Positions 35,922 to 48,786 are shown, counted from the first letter of the stretch. The stretch: 64,000 nucleotides of DNA from Taenia hydatigena (GCA_036345935.2 JADWOT020001908.1:1-64000); one strand, 5' to 3'. The notes: generated by a model not told the origin, from the sequence alone. Numbers and translations are program-made.

Positions 35922-36128
35922 CAAGTGCTGAAGGGGTGGGCGCATTCAGCACAATGAATATGAGAATGGCACAACTGGTAAGAACAGTAATAATGGTGAT
36001 GCATGGGATGAGACTGTGACTTTGGCACTTCGTCACTATCAACCGAGTATCAACTAGAATTAAGACCATCGATGCAATGATGGCCTCGTCCGCATTCTTG
36101 GTCACAGCATTCAGCACTATCGAATCCT
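35922..36128 (-). CDS. Internal exon of a ninjurin-like membrane protein
   Basis: A 207-base exon with excellent signals: acceptor TTTCTTTCCTTGGTAG and donor GTATGT (phase 2 in, phase 1 out). It encodes DSIVLNAVTKNADEAIIASM, VLILVDTRLIVTKCQSHSLI and then a hydrophobic helix (PCITIITVLTSCAILIFIVL). The pattern of a Lys/Ala-rich amphipathic start, LL..N/D...L, a short polar loop and then a long hydrophobic segment resembles ninjurins, small membrane proteins that oligomerise at plasma-membrane rupture and in adhesion. The second hydrophobic hairpin expected in the next exon was not found downstream to 34,900, so the family call is tentative. The exon itself is better supported. Confidence 0.35.
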
Positions 36129-39100
36129 CTACCAAGGAAAGAAAAGAGGGCGCCTAAGCATGCATTTTCGTGCAAATGACCCGTGTTTCCTCGTCTTGGA
36201 CTTTAATTAAAAAAACATTAAACAAAACCGAGTAAAGCAATCGCAACAATTACATTGGACTTTTGTACCCCACTTCTAAAGATACTCGAGTTGTCTATGA
36301 ACACAGACCCACGCATTCTAACCATGCATAAAGTCTCGTAGCAGATATCGTTTTCACAAAATAAAGTGGTCTCACATACCGTGGTTTGAGGTAAACCAAG
36401 AAAATCCAAGGTACGTCTGGCAAGTAAAATTGTAAATATGGCATTTCGTCATCTCTATACATCATTGCGCATTTTGGTTTGAACTAGAGCACAGAGACTG
36501 TGTCATTCTACTAAAACCGATAGTTTCTAATCATAGCCTTCAAGTATCCCCCTAATCACATAGACGTTTCATAACTAGCACCGTTGGCTTATGGGTGCTG
36601 TCCTTCGCCGCCGATTACATTGTGTTGTCCGGCGTCGGAGGTTGACCAAAGAGAGCGCTGGGGACAGCGGTGACTTGTTTCATGACCTCAACCATGTCCA
36701 TAACCTTGTTTAAGGGTGCATTATCAATTTAATCGACTCTTCAGATAGCCTGGCGCCTCGTTCGAGGTTTCAGTCTTATGCCACATGATTCCATGGGGAA
36801 GCTAACTACTACACAGTTTTGCATCTGAATTGATGCGGAACAATGTTCAGCGCATCGTTATTACATCATTGGCTTATAAAATAAGCCAAACCACCCCTAG
36901 GCCTTCGCAATCAAGGCATTTGATCTTTAAAATGCACTTAGGTCCTGTCCAGCAGTCTAGCATCCTACCGATATGACCTTGAATTGATTCCTGTGGTGTA
37001 CTATCGGGTAATTAGGCCTGAATTTCTACTTAGGAGCCTATTACTAGTAATCATGTCCCTCCGATATGTCATTAATCTCTGTCAGGGGGTAGATCATTGC
37101 ACTACTTAACCTCTATAATGAAATAAAACTCTTCTTGATGATTTTCGTCCGTGTCCACTTACACCACTTTGTCTTAATTGGGTTGGCTGTCTCCTGAGCC
37201 ACAGCAGCCTTCCAATTTTCTTCTCTTAGCCAAAAATGCATATCTTGCCCATGTAGCATGTCTCATTTGCAAATCTGTTGTAGTTCACTGCCTTTGCTCG
37301 ACAGTCGTATTCAAAACAATATTTTTAATGTCCATCCAAAGAGGAAACGTGCAGTCACGCAAATTGGAAAACGTGGCCAATACGTTACTAGGTTGTGTTC
37401 ATTTTGCAAACAATTTTAAAAGTAGACAGTTATTATTAGCTGCAAAACTGCGTCAAACTAAGTGGGTTTATGTTACAAATTAAGGCGATCACTACACTGC
37501 TTAAATGTTACCCAATTCGTGGTGAGGCCTTAGCCACTAGCAGCAACAAAGTTGTCACTGCACAACAATGACTAAACCACACCTAGTGGATCCAATGGAG
37601 TTATTTTCGACATTGTCCATGTCTCTTCTACCTTCAAACTTTGCTATTAAGTCTATGCACGCTGCAGACGCCTAAAAGACCTAAAATAATTACGTCAAGC
37701 TAACTTTAGTAACATACCCGGAGCCTGTGTAAAGTACACCACTTTTGTGCCATAATGAAATTGCAAATCCAAGATTTAAAATAAAGTGCTTTTGTTTGTG
37801 CTAGTTAAATTCTAAGTATTTATTTGAAATAGCATGAGCAGTAAAGCAATTTTCGGGGTGCTGATGTCAACTGAGGTTCCAAATGAAATCTCTCAAATCT
37901 CATTCAAATTCCCCCTGCAATGGTTAGTGTGAATCATATCCTGTTTGACGCATCACATCCTCCATCTCAATGACACAGTCACTAGAGACGGGTCCTTTAA
38001 GAAGTCGTGTTGCCAAGCAAAGCTCGTAAAGAAATCCATTTCCTTTCCCCCCTTCTATTTCACATCTTCCATAATTGTTGTGCCTAGCGTTTTTTCAAAA
38101 GACTTGTTCGTCACAGCGCCTAGAACTTTGGTACTAATTACAGGATGAGACTTCAAAATTATTGATGAAATGGATTGGGTCATATAAAACTCGTGCGTGC
38201 TGTACTTAAGCTTGAGTTATACTGCAAGCAATGTCAGCGTTTGTCAGTGAAGTGAGAATATTAACAGCTAGGTGGGAGAGTTTGCGATTCTTTAACCCGC
38301 ATAAAATTTAGTCTGTTAATGTACTTAAAGGTATGAATGGTAGGTAAGACCATGTTGAATAAGCAAATGGAATACTTGATAGTTGGATGATTAAAACCAA
38401 ACATAGGATTCGGACTAATTGATTCTGCAGTTAAGCAGCGGCAGAACGCGCATAGCATAGTAAGGAGAAGACTAGAATGTGTGCATCTAGAATGGCTAGT
38501 GCATATTATGGTTGATTTTAGGCCAAAATAAGGGAAAAGAGAAGAAAAAAATTGAGCAGGAAATAGTAAATGCAGCAAAGAAAACGATGCGCACCCAAGT
38601 ATATTATAATCAATTCAATCATGACAAAGACGGTTAAAGACCGCATGACCCTTACCTCTTCAGGTTACCGAAAAGACTGCTTTTAATTTGGTCTTTAAGA
38701 AAGGATCATATTCACCATTTTAGGCTTTCTTTATCTTGCTCTAAAAGGTCTTTTTGACGTTTATCAGACTCTGCCCTCTGTATACAATCGGAAGGATTAT
38801 CTTCAATTTACTTCAAGCTCGCTACGCGAATTGACATTCTAGGGGTGTGATGACTCTTCATTTATCCCTACCCTAAAATCCGTGTGCTACAGCCTAAATC
38901 AGTATTTTCTAGCTAATCTTAACGGTAAATCAAGGGCGGTGTTAATTTCTGCTTCACGGCTGTTACAACACCTGTGATTGCTATTTTTGACACGTTCACC
39001 TACATTCAGTAACAGTGACTGGGGGACCACTTAGGCGTGATCACCACGTCATCATCAACATTCATTTATCTTTGACAGCCATCACCTGAACAGAACAAGA

Positions 39101-42100
39101 GGACGATAATCTGCTAAAAATGAATTCGCCTTTCCTTGCTTGCTAAGAAAAATCGTCATTTGTAATGCTCCTGAAGCAAAAAATTAGTGATAAGCCAACG
39201 AGTGTAGGGAAGCGATTTTATTCGTTGCTGTATATCTTCCTTTCCCAATCTTCTCCTCCATAGAGACTGTCTTAAAATTATACGGATTGACCTCACGATC
39301 TCAGAGTCATTTCAATAGCGACTTCAAAAATGGGCAGTTTTGCACTCTGATTATTGGAACCTGGCAACGCCAACACGGAGCCATATCTCAAGGCATTATG
39401 CAGCGTAATTGCATAGATTGATCTAAAATCTGCAGCTACTTACTCGTCACAACAAACTCCTCGCATAATAAGGTACATTGGACATCCTAGAGCCTGGCTG
39501 AAGTCAAAGTCCTTGTGTAGCCTCATTAGCATGGGACTTCGAATCATCCATGCACGGAAAGGGGTACTTTTGCTGTGGTTTGGAATGCAATATTGTGTGG
39601 TAGAGATGTCTCACCACAAGTCACTGTCCACTTTTGATATCCTTTTCATAATTAGTAAATGCGCTTTGGCACACAGATTGATGGTCCCAGAATAGGTTCA
39701 GGGACAGAGCAAGCACTGTCTATGCTACGCAAACTCCTTTATTTAATATAGCGAGTGATGAAAGGGATTCAGACTTGGTGTGGCCTCCTAAGGATGAAGT
39801 AGGGCCTTTGACCTGTGATTTAGTTAATAAATCATTTTAAGGACTGGCGATGATGTGAGTCATGCAGGCTGCTCGAAATTGGATGCAATTTTTACCACGA
39901 ATTAGTCAGCATAGTAGCTTCATTTCATAAAGTAAGCGCATGCGAAGAGCTGTATGCTCCCATTTATCTTCGGCTTTCTGGATCATGGTAGATTTAGGGA
40001 TCAATGGGTGTTCTTGATGCAGTGAATCGTAGACTAATCATATTTTTCGTCGTCTAGAGTGTCACGTCTTCTTCAAGCTTGATGCGTCTTGTAAGTGATT
40101 CAAAGTAGCTACTCTTCGTCTCAAGCATCTACGCTAGATGTAGAAGACTTATCTCACACCTTCATTTGACCCGAGCATGTTATGTAAGGATTAGTTTTCA
40201 GAACAAAATGGTCCTCATTTGAGTTTCTCCTTGATCGTTAAATTCCTAGTCTATTTTGAATGAAATTATTTATCTTAGCATAATGTCCGCCTACTAGACG
40301 AGAGTTATGCTGTTTAAGACGGATATCTTTTGATTCGGCATCAGCAGAATGCAGGCTATTTTAAGTCCGTAACAAACCCTTTGCTCATCTGAATTCTAAC
40401 TTCGGTTTTTGGCTTCAATTTTCCTTACCCAACTAAATTTCTTCCATTTATGATTAAGAACAAGGGTAGTTGGAACATCCCACGGGCCATAATTACTGCA
40501 AGCGCACGCCGATCCTTGTAGTAAAGCATTAGCAGAAAGGATTTAAATCCAATATAATACTTCGGCCTACAAATCTATCGTTACAAAGATATCCATGTAG
40601 TCCGTAGAAATTGGCTCTAAGTATTTAATTAGATCGACTCTTTTGGTAACTCGATCCCTTTGCATATCTAAGCATTTAGAGGGCAAAATCGAAACCTCAT
40701 ATTGTATCTATGACAACGCTCTGTCCCAAATGCGACTTAATTAACGTGATATTTCGTCAGGCGCTTAACAACTATCTTGTTGCAAAATAAGGTGATGCTA
40801 GTGAAGCTCGATGCTGTAGAAGAGAGCAGTAGCCGCAAAAATATAACTTTAGTCGCCCTTGCACTGGTGTGTTGAACAGGGATGTGCGTCGACAATAAAT
40901 CATCTTAGCACGGCAGTAATTTAAAAACATCTACCTGCTTCACAGCCCCAACATGCACTTTTTATCAGGAACATGAATATAAGCCTGAAGATCTCGTTAT
41001 TACTTAGTTGAAAACACATGAAAGATTGGCAGCTGATCACTTGTCAGTTGTCATATTTTTATGTAACCAATGCCGATGTAGAGACGTATAAGCTTTGTTA
41101 AGAGGACTGTTCGCTCAATCGAATTGGCTCTTAGAGGTTTGAACTAGATAGGACGGTGCATCACATAAAGTAAAACCCAACACACCTAAGCTAATGCAGG
41201 GACTTCCGTCTCTCTAAAGCCGTAATACTTGAATAGAATGTGTGTATTTTGCAAAAAAAGAGATTTCATCTGTTAGTGTGGCCTAGTAGTTAGCCAGCTC
41301 ATTGAAGGCAATATGGCTAATTAAGTTTGCTCAGCCCATACCTAAATCCAAGTAAGCGATGCAGGTCGAATGGCACAATGATTGTCCCTGGACAGACTTC
41401 GATGCCCTATCTGAGGATCAATGCCGCAATGGTAAATGCTAGAGCACGGTTAAACGGCATTTTGTGAGGCGAATGACGGAGGCCAGACCCATGTCAGATG
41501 ACAGAAATATGGAGACATGGACACATATCGGGGCGACTTTGGGAGTCAAATGATGTGATGCCGAATTCCGAGGCAGAGTTCAAGGTCATTATTAAAGACT
41601 GATCCCAAAATAGTAAACTAAAGGACTCAGCTCTAGGTCATTTCATAGTTGAAGACGCAGAAATAGGTTCTGGACAGGGCTCATGCTCCTTTTGTACAGT
41701 AACTAGCTTAGTAGCGAATATTTGGATATGAATTAATGTGATTTTATAAGTCAAATTACGTTTTACTAGAGCCCTAAAATGATTTCGTAACATTCGGGGT
41801 GTAAAAAATGCGTTGCAATAGACTCCTGTATAAAGTTCAGAGCTATTGTGGCAGTCAACTGAGAGATAAATGAACGCTCGGACAGAGCTGAAAGCCATCT
41901 CAGGGTAAAATGGTGCATTACTAGACCCTTAGACAGAATTCGAAATAAATTTAAGGGTCAAGTGGCGTAACAGTGCACCACAAAGTAGGATTTATGGTCG
42001 TTTTTGTGGTCACGAAAACAAACAATTGCTGCACAGTCCGTCCCTTTTTATTTTCTTAATCAACATTCAACGTCACCCATTACAACGTAGTCAACAACGA

Positions 42101-42667
42101 AAGAGAGCGCATGCGAGGCATTTGTGCCGGTCTTCAAGTTTCCATGCGATCGAAGAGATATTTGAAATAAGAGTCACCTACCTTCCGTGGCAATACTAAC
42201 CTGGCTGGAGTCCCTTCCAGTTTAGAGAATGGATTCACAGACCGAAAATTTTGCAAAACATTAAGCGCAGTCATAGCTAGATGCAAGACTGAAATACTCT
42301 TTTTATACGGGATTTGGTTAAGCTGTGCACTCTATCGCGGATCACCAATGACCAAGAAAACCAGCCTTTACATTTGTCAACAGTCTATCAGTTCAAATCA
42401 CAGTTAAGATAAGTACCTTCCCGTACATCACATTTTGCTGCTGGCCACTCATCTGGATACACCTAATTATGAGCTAATGAAGCATTTTTGCTCAAACTGC
42501 CCCAAATCTTAAATGTATAAAAAGATTTGAGGAAATCTAACTGTATTTCACATGATTGGAAGGAGCGGTTTTACATCCGCAGATTAATGTAATGATGGTT
42601 CAAACTGCACTTAAATGGCACTCTTAAGGTTGATTATCTCTCGCCTCCCAATGGTGAAGACGATTAG

Positions 42668-43805
42668 AGGTCCATCTCGCAGTCCTCCTTTACTCACGCT
42701 GCGAGAGCTTCAAAGCGCCCATCAGAAATCACGACAAGGAGCTGGAAGTAAGTTGAGTCTACCAGGCTATCTGAAAATACTGTTCCCTCAGTTTAACTGC
42801 AAACTACGGCCTAGGTGTCGTCTGCTTTTGTATATCATCAAGCCGATGCATTTGATGGTTCATTCTCATTCCGCCTAGAATATTCCAAGTTGTCAGTTAA
42901 TTACCGATTGCATCTTTCAGACGGATTGGCAAAATAAGAAGATCACAGACCTCCGTCCAGATTTGGTTGAAATGTTGTGCAAATACCTTGGCGTTGTTGA
43001 CATAGTGAATGTTTGTACAGCGATTCCAAGCTGGGAGTGGACTCTCTTCCTACAAACGCCCTACTCATACATCAGCAAGTGGAAGTGGATTGACAGACGA
43101 GTCTACACCACATTGTATTGAGACGAGTCACCTCTGCGCATTGCAGACATTTGCAAAGCCGTTGAGCAGCACTTTAATCAAATGCAATTTGACCTTCAGT
43201 TCTCACAAATTCGAGCTCCTTACGGTGCGTATGAAACAGTCAGTTGCCTTATATACACTTCCATCTTGGCAAAGCGGGACAGAGCACCTTATCCTCTGTA
43301 TCCGTTGCGTGTCAACAGCAATGTATTTCTCAACATAGTAAATTCCACCCGTTCCACATCGGTGTACGTTCAGACTCATCGTTACCTCCCTCAGACACAT
43401 ATCTTTTATCTTTCTCCGGATACTGGTAACGTGGTACTTCTTGGCGATTCGTATGAGAGATGCCTAAGTAAAGCACAATTTGCCGTGTTCGACTGCGTAC
43501 TCTATGTGCTTGAGCTGTCACTGTTTCCAAGGGATGGCTCCAACATTATTACCGAACTACTAGCCATATTTAGGACCTTGTCGCCCAAGCACACATTTGG
43601 AATTGTAATTATAGACGATGTGAGGAACAAGGAGGAAAGTGGGATGAACCTCTTCATGGAGTATGCGAAGAAACTCGGCTTCGCCAATAACTCCCCTCTA
43701 TTGGCTGCGCCTATGAACTGGCGAATATGGCACGTCAAAGATAGTGGTGGAGACATCACAAATCGCGGAGATATATTTGAATGGGTGTGTCAAGATGTAA
43801 TTTGA
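42668..43805 (+). CDS. FBXO4-like F-box protein, with one in-frame TGA
   Basis: Exon a (42,668-42,747) ends FKAPIRNHDKELE before GTAAGT. Exon b starts at 42,921 after TTGCATCTTTCAG in matching phase and runs in one frame to a stop at 43,805, except for TGA at 43,119-43,121 (codon 67). Before the TGA, ITDLRPDLVEMLCKYLGVVD is an F-box, the segment that joins SKP1 in SCF ubiquitin ligases. After it come PYGAYETVSCLIYTS, FDCVLYVLELSLFPRDGSNI and TFGIVIIDDV, and the end is GDIFEWVCQDVI. This layout resembles FBXO4, in which an F-box precedes an atypical small-GTPase-like substrate domain. I tried short introns to remove the TGA and found none in phase. A pseudogene, a base error, or a gene starting at Met 43,182 are the alternatives. 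Further 5' exons are likely. Confidence 0.5.
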
Positions 43806-46373
43806 AGGCGGATGCAGGAATCTGTGATTTAATTATCTGCGACACTACATGAAAAGCCCAGTTTTGTAAACTAATTCGTTCATTTTGTTCATATTTATAT
43901 GAATACAAGCCTTCTTATCCTAGACCGCTGTTCACCTGTAGTGGGGTGAAAGAGATCTGGTGTTTGTCACTTAAACTAGGACTTGAACAGGAATTATGGC
44001 CCAAATAAGGTTTCAAAATGGGAAATGAGCAAAATTCTGTCCAGTTGCTTGATGTCATATCGTGATTAAGGGGATGCTAAAATAATGTGTAATATAGTAA
44101 ACAGCTTCTCCTGCTCCCACCCATCCTCCTTCCTTTCTTTCCCTTTCGATCTGAATCCCACCTCGTTGTCTACTACATCGGCCTCACCTACTACCACTTT
44201 CACAGTAGCACTGTAAGTTCACTTATTTGCGTACGAGTCGGCAGTCATTCCACGCCTTGCTGTATTCTCTTTGCTTAGCGTTGGCCATTTATTCGTTAGT
44301 CATTTCCCTGTCTTAGGCCCGAGTCTGAGTCAGTGTTCCCCTATGATTCTTAAATATGCCCGAAATCCTACGCAAGAATGAGACAAAGCTGCAGAGGCTT
44401 CCTTGGTCGTTTTTTCCAATTCATAGCAGTCTCTTCCACTTTACTTGCCTTACAGTGCTGCATGCTTGTTCATTAATGAGCACGCGATTATCTGTGCCCT
44501 AAACTGGCAAGCTAAGCAAGTATCATTATTATATTCGCCAGTACTTGGGCCACATAATGGTTTCCGAAAAATTTACACTTTCATGTAGAGCACTGGCTTG
44601 TATCCAGAGGTACTTTAACAAGCAAAGAAATCATTAGTGGATCGGAAAAGGCACAGGCGCAGTAGATTATTTAAATGACACTTTAATGGAACTGAGGTAT
44701 AGAATTGCACGTGCCCTTCATCCCTAGCACGAATTCAGTGCGCTTCAAATAGTGTGCATCGTCATTTGCTTAAGTTCAAAATGCAACCTTTTTTTTCCAC
44801 TAAAGGATCAAGTGGTATAGTGCTTGTGCAAATAAAATTGTTTATTACATGTAGTCATGAATCTTTGGTAATGCTTAACGCCTCTGCATTCAGCTATGCA
44901 TAGCGCAGAGTTTATGAAAAACACAAATAACTGCTGGCTTACTATTTTGTAGACTGGCCATAAGTTAAGACTGGCTTTTGAGCAGTCATTTCTACTCTCA
45001 ATTGTAATGAAAGAACTGAAAATGAGTGCAAATTGAATAGTCAGGGAAGGCTATGGAATCGTTTTGGGGAGAAAACTTTCTGAACTTAGCTAAGAGAGGA
45101 AGAGGCAAGGGAATAAAAACCCCCATCAATTAAAATGTTTGCGTCAACGTCACAGGGCCCCATGCGGTGGCACACGATAGTGAGGACCATGGTCATGTCA
45201 TCTTTGGCTAAAGCATCACAAATGCATGTGAGATGATTTAGGGGATGCGGTAGTGCAAATCGCGTAGAGAGATAGAATACTAAGGCGTAGAGTGACGAAG
45301 TGGTATAGGATCAGAAGATCAAAGTGAGAGCGGTAGGGATTGAAGTTTGCTGGGTTGACTGGTTTTGTAGATGAGTGGGCAGAGAAGTGCGGGATGCTGG
45401 GACTTCTTTTAAAAGATTATCATTAATCACTTGTGTAGATATGCACGTGGATGAATGAGGAGGCGGAATTGTAGACGAATGCAGGCGAATGGGCCAAAGG
45501 ATTAGAGCAAAAGTTTCAAAGAATGCGTGAAAAAATAAAAAGAGACGGCAATAAATGTGGCGTAGCTATATTTTAACGGGCGATGGAAAATCCATTTAGC
45601 TCTTATTGGGCGCACGTGTGATAGGCTGATTGCAATCCGGCTGGATGTAGGAAGTGGCAGAGTGACTAGCGATTTGTATAACCAAGATCATGATCATTAC
45701 ATGGTGGAATAAATAGAGCCGATATACAGCGATGAGTGAAAGAATAAAACATGATCGATTTGACTTGATGACAGGTATTTAAGGTATTTATGGTCTTCAC
45801 TCCGTGGTGACAAGGAAGCGCATTCGAGTTGTATATAATCGAATCTTAATAGCAGGTGTTGAAGGCTGCGTATAACTAAAAGGTCTTCTTGAACACCGAG
45901 GGAAATTCCAACCATCACGAACCAGTTATAGGGCAATCATACACTCATTCAACCATCGTGGCTAAGAAACAAGAAGCCATAGTTTAGCAGTGTGGAAATC
46001 GGCACGCGACAAAGAGAGGGAGCTGCCAATGGGATTCAAAGTCCAATTGTCTTCTAGCTAAGTGGAATCGTGACTCCATGTTACATGTAAACCTTTAAAA
46101 TCTACTACCACGACCCCATACGAAAAAATTTTATGGTTTGATAGTGACATTTAAAGGCAAGTTGAGCATTTGACGCCACAAAAGCCGCATAATAAACACT
46201 CTTGCTGATATCCCTTCCAACCCGATGGTTTGGACTGAAATTCTTCGTATGAATACGGAAATCAATGCGGGGACTAATGAACCGCCAAAACCGCTGTGTG
46301 AGGGAATATGAGGTAAGCAGATGATAACACCTGCTTCAATTTTTATAACAAGATGTATGGTAGGGGGCTACCT

Positions 46374-46835
46374 TATGACGCAAACACAAGCTAGGACAAA
46401 CAGACGGGCGTAGATACATAGTGGGAACGGAGCAGGCTGTCTAGAGCAAAAGCGCACAGTCGTCCTAGTTTTCGTAGAGCGTCAGGTAGAGGAATTCTCC
46501 ACAGGGACAAAAAGATTGGGTAGTGAGGTAGGCATGTAGGGACTCGACTAATTTACAAGTTACAAGGTAAGAAGTGGAGGCAACGCTCCTACCTTCACTC
46601 TTAAAAGGGTAATTGAAGGAGGAACAGAAGTAGGCGACTAAAGTGAAGCAAAGTGGTGCAGGGCAATCTAAACCAACAGAAAGAAGGATAGGAATGTAGG
46701 ATTAATAGTAATCAAGGCAGAGCATCGGGCAGAGTACGAATGGGTCAGATCCGGTCTAACCTATGCTAGTATGATCTAAGTTATGAATCTGTGCATTATT
46801 TGATTATTTCACAATCACGATTGAGACTAGTGGAG
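46374..46835 (-). repeat. Dispersed repeat B, copy 4, truncated at the breakpoint
   Basis: The mirror of the first part of copy 3 (33,925-34,383). The remaining 150 or so bases of the unit are missing, and unrelated spacer sequence begins at 46,373. This truncation marks the right-hand junction of the duplication. Confidence 0.7.
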
Positions 46836-46866
46836 AAATGAAGGGGGCCCTGAGCCTTTCGCTTAC

Positions 46867-47106
46867 CTCAACATTGACACCATGCTAAAGAAGGTTGGTT
46901 AAAAGGTCTTGAAGTGGCTTCTTGACGGCAGACGAATAGTAGAAAGCGACAACATCGTCAATTTGGCGAATACCATCCTAAAAACACGCTAGCTTTGCCT
47001 TGAAAATAAAGCAACTAAGGTTTATTACCTTAATGGGCTTGATTTTACGCAATAATTCCACCCGACAATCAGTAATAGATGGACCGTCGAAAACACTCAC
47101 CGCCAT
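46867..47106 (-). pseudogene. Anoctamin-like 5' exons, right copy, truncated and nonsense-mutated
   Basis: Exon 1 (ATGGCG, 47,106-47,101) and its GTGAGT donor are intact. Exon 2 (46,977-46,867) keeps both splice sites but has TAG at 46,887-46,885 (CAG on the left, codon 31 of the exon). It also has Asp for the Tyr of IDYV and Val for the last Ile. All three changes alter the product and none is silent. Exon 3 and everything beyond are absent because the arm ends in intron 2. The promoter cluster upstream is preserved, so a short non-coding transcript remains possible. Confidence 0.6.
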
Positions 47107-47151
47107 CCCGGTTGAAATTATGGGAGCGACAGGCTGGACTGCGCCCATTGT

Positions 47152-47217
47152 GATTGGTTAAGTAAACATCCAATCAGTAGTAAGGCCATGTTAAATGCAT
47201 CCAATTTCTGATTGGAT
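47152..47217 (-). promoter_or_regulatory. CCAAT cluster, right copy
   Basis: The same four CCAAT/ATTGG boxes as at 33,541-33,604, in the same spacing, upstream of the right ATGGCG. Preservation next to a broken frame may reflect age more than function. Confidence 0.5.
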
Positions 47218-47736
47218 GCGAACTCTCCAAATCATGGTTGTGCGTATGCATGCGGGGCGCACCATTCGTAAACGCGGAGGCGGCTGTTTGTTCCTGGCAG
47301 GCTGGAGTGACATCTCTTCTATCAGCAATTATAGTGTCTGGGCTTAAAATTGAAGTTACACAAGAATAACGGCATTTTATTAAGTCCAGTGAGAGTTGTG
47401 GCGAAACGATTTTGGGATTGCTTAATTTTTAGAAATGCATACAAACTAGCTAATGAAAGGAATGTAGGTGCTTACTAGACACTTTTCATAAAATCGCACA
47501 ATTTTCCCACATTTATACTGATTAACGCATCTTCCTGATCAGCAATTTTCCCATCTAATCAGTGATTGGGCGAAAATTTAAATGACAATTGGATGAAATG
47601 GCAGAAGGCAATCAGAACGTTAATCCGGTTACCTCGTTGTCAATCAAGACGGCCGTCAACAGTAGCAGTCTGTGCTTAGCACTGGTTGCAGTCCCGATTT
47701 GTGTGTGTGTGTAGATAGTCATTTGTACGGAGAGCC

Positions 47737-47883
47737 TCATTCACACTGCAGCTTGCCAGCGTTAGCATTAGAGACAATCCTAGTCATAAAAGTTTCTGCC
47801 TCATCGAAACTGCAGTCATTAGTGAGACCGTGTAGAATCACCATCATGGAGAAGGGCAAGAGGCAAAGCTTTCTTTGAAATCG
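47737..47883 (-). CDS. Conserved terminal exon, right copy
   Basis: Counterpart of 32,848-33,012 with acceptor CTGACCTTAG. It encodes the same RFQRKLCLLPFSMMVILHGL start, with two silent changes. An in-frame loss of six codons near the end replaces FVQFMHIAS-type residues with NAG before KLQCE and the stop. The open frame is kept. Confidence 0.5.
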   Translation of the reverse strand, partial: RFQRKLCLLPFSMMVILHGLTNDCSFDEAETFMTRIVSNANAGKLQCE

Positions 47884-48243
47884 CTAAGGTCAGGAACATA
47901 ACTCGAAGCTGCTGTTAATATTGAGACAAAAATGCACCAACAATAACGTGAAGCAGAACCTCGTAGGTGTGTTAGCTGTCTGAGGAACATCTTATGTTAA
48001 AATCTTGCCGATGAGGAGCTGTGTGTCAGTGCGATTTCATTTTATTCTGCCCCTGAGCTGTCGCAAAATAAGATGGTCCAGATGTGGTTGCATTGTGGAG
48101 CTAAGGAATAAAAGAGGACTTAAAATGCATTACGATCTCGCCAAATAGTGTTTTACTTGCAAAAGATTGATTTTTCTTCTCCCAACCGAATCGGTATTGC
48201 ATTAAGATCCTCTTCGCATTCACATTTTACAAAATATGCCTCT

Positions 48244-48447
48244 TCAAGACATTCTAATGCATTTGTGATCTGACCTGCTACGGGAAATAATTTCTGTCAA
48301 CACATTAGCCTTCCTTATTTGATGAGGTTTAGCTGGAACAATGCAACCCATCGGCCATTTAATTAGCACTACGAGAAGCTTAAAATGTTGGAGAAAGACG
48401 TAAAACACAATAAACAAGATGCCTCGCAGAGAGCACACAGTCACCAA
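48244..48447 (-). other. Open frame intact only in the right arm
   Basis: A 67-codon frame with FIVFYVFLQHFKLLVVLIKW, then PMGCIVPAKPHQIRKANVLT. The left mirror (32,283 to about 32,486) has TAA for the CAA and TGA for the TGG. It may be an exon retained only on this side, or chance openness; no family is recognised. Confidence 0.2.
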
Positions 48448-48487
48448 ATTGTTTATTTAGCACTTCAATCCAACCCATCGTCTTCCT

Positions 48488-48700
48488 TTACTTCTGCCTA
48501 CATATCTGGCTGCGAAGTTGGACCACAGTGCAGTATAATTTTTTAAACATCTTGGGCAAGACTTGCAAACCGGAATGCTGAAGTCGAAATGGAGTGGTGT
48601 GCACTGTCTGGAGATTCTTGATAATCGGACTGTCTACATTTAGCAAAATTGTTGTTTTGTAAATGCCTCGATTCGATAACTCATTATGTTTTGCCCTAGC
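48488..48700 (-). CDS. Possible exon, open in the right copy
   Basis: After TTTGCAG the frame reads ARAKHNELSNRGIYKTTILL and continues open for 70 codons to QICRQK, with a possible GTAAAG donor just before the stop. The left mirror has a TGA. All codon differences between the arms change residues, so coding constraint is not demonstrated. Confidence 0.25.
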   Translation of the reverse strand, partial: ARAKHNELSNRGIYKTTILLNVDSPIIKNLQTVHTTPFRLQHSGLQVLPKMFKKLYCTVVQLRSQICRQK

Positions 48701-48786
48701 CTGCAAAGTTTCGACCCGTTCAACAGCCGTTTCTCCTCAGAGGACTCGAAATGACTGACGCCCACGTAGGAGAGGGAGAAACTGGT

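Larger units (their letters stand above)
34384..46373. other. Single-copy spacer between the inverted arms
   Basis: About 12 kb with no counterpart elsewhere in the window. It holds the probable third anoctamin exon, the ninjurin-like exon and the FBXO4-like gene. The stretches 34,700-35,900, 36,150-42,660 and 43,810-46,370 contain only short open frames that I do not recognise, in moderately AT-rich DNA. I saw no dispersed repeat A, B or C copies inside, apart from the tail of repeat B at its left end. Confidence 0.75.
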
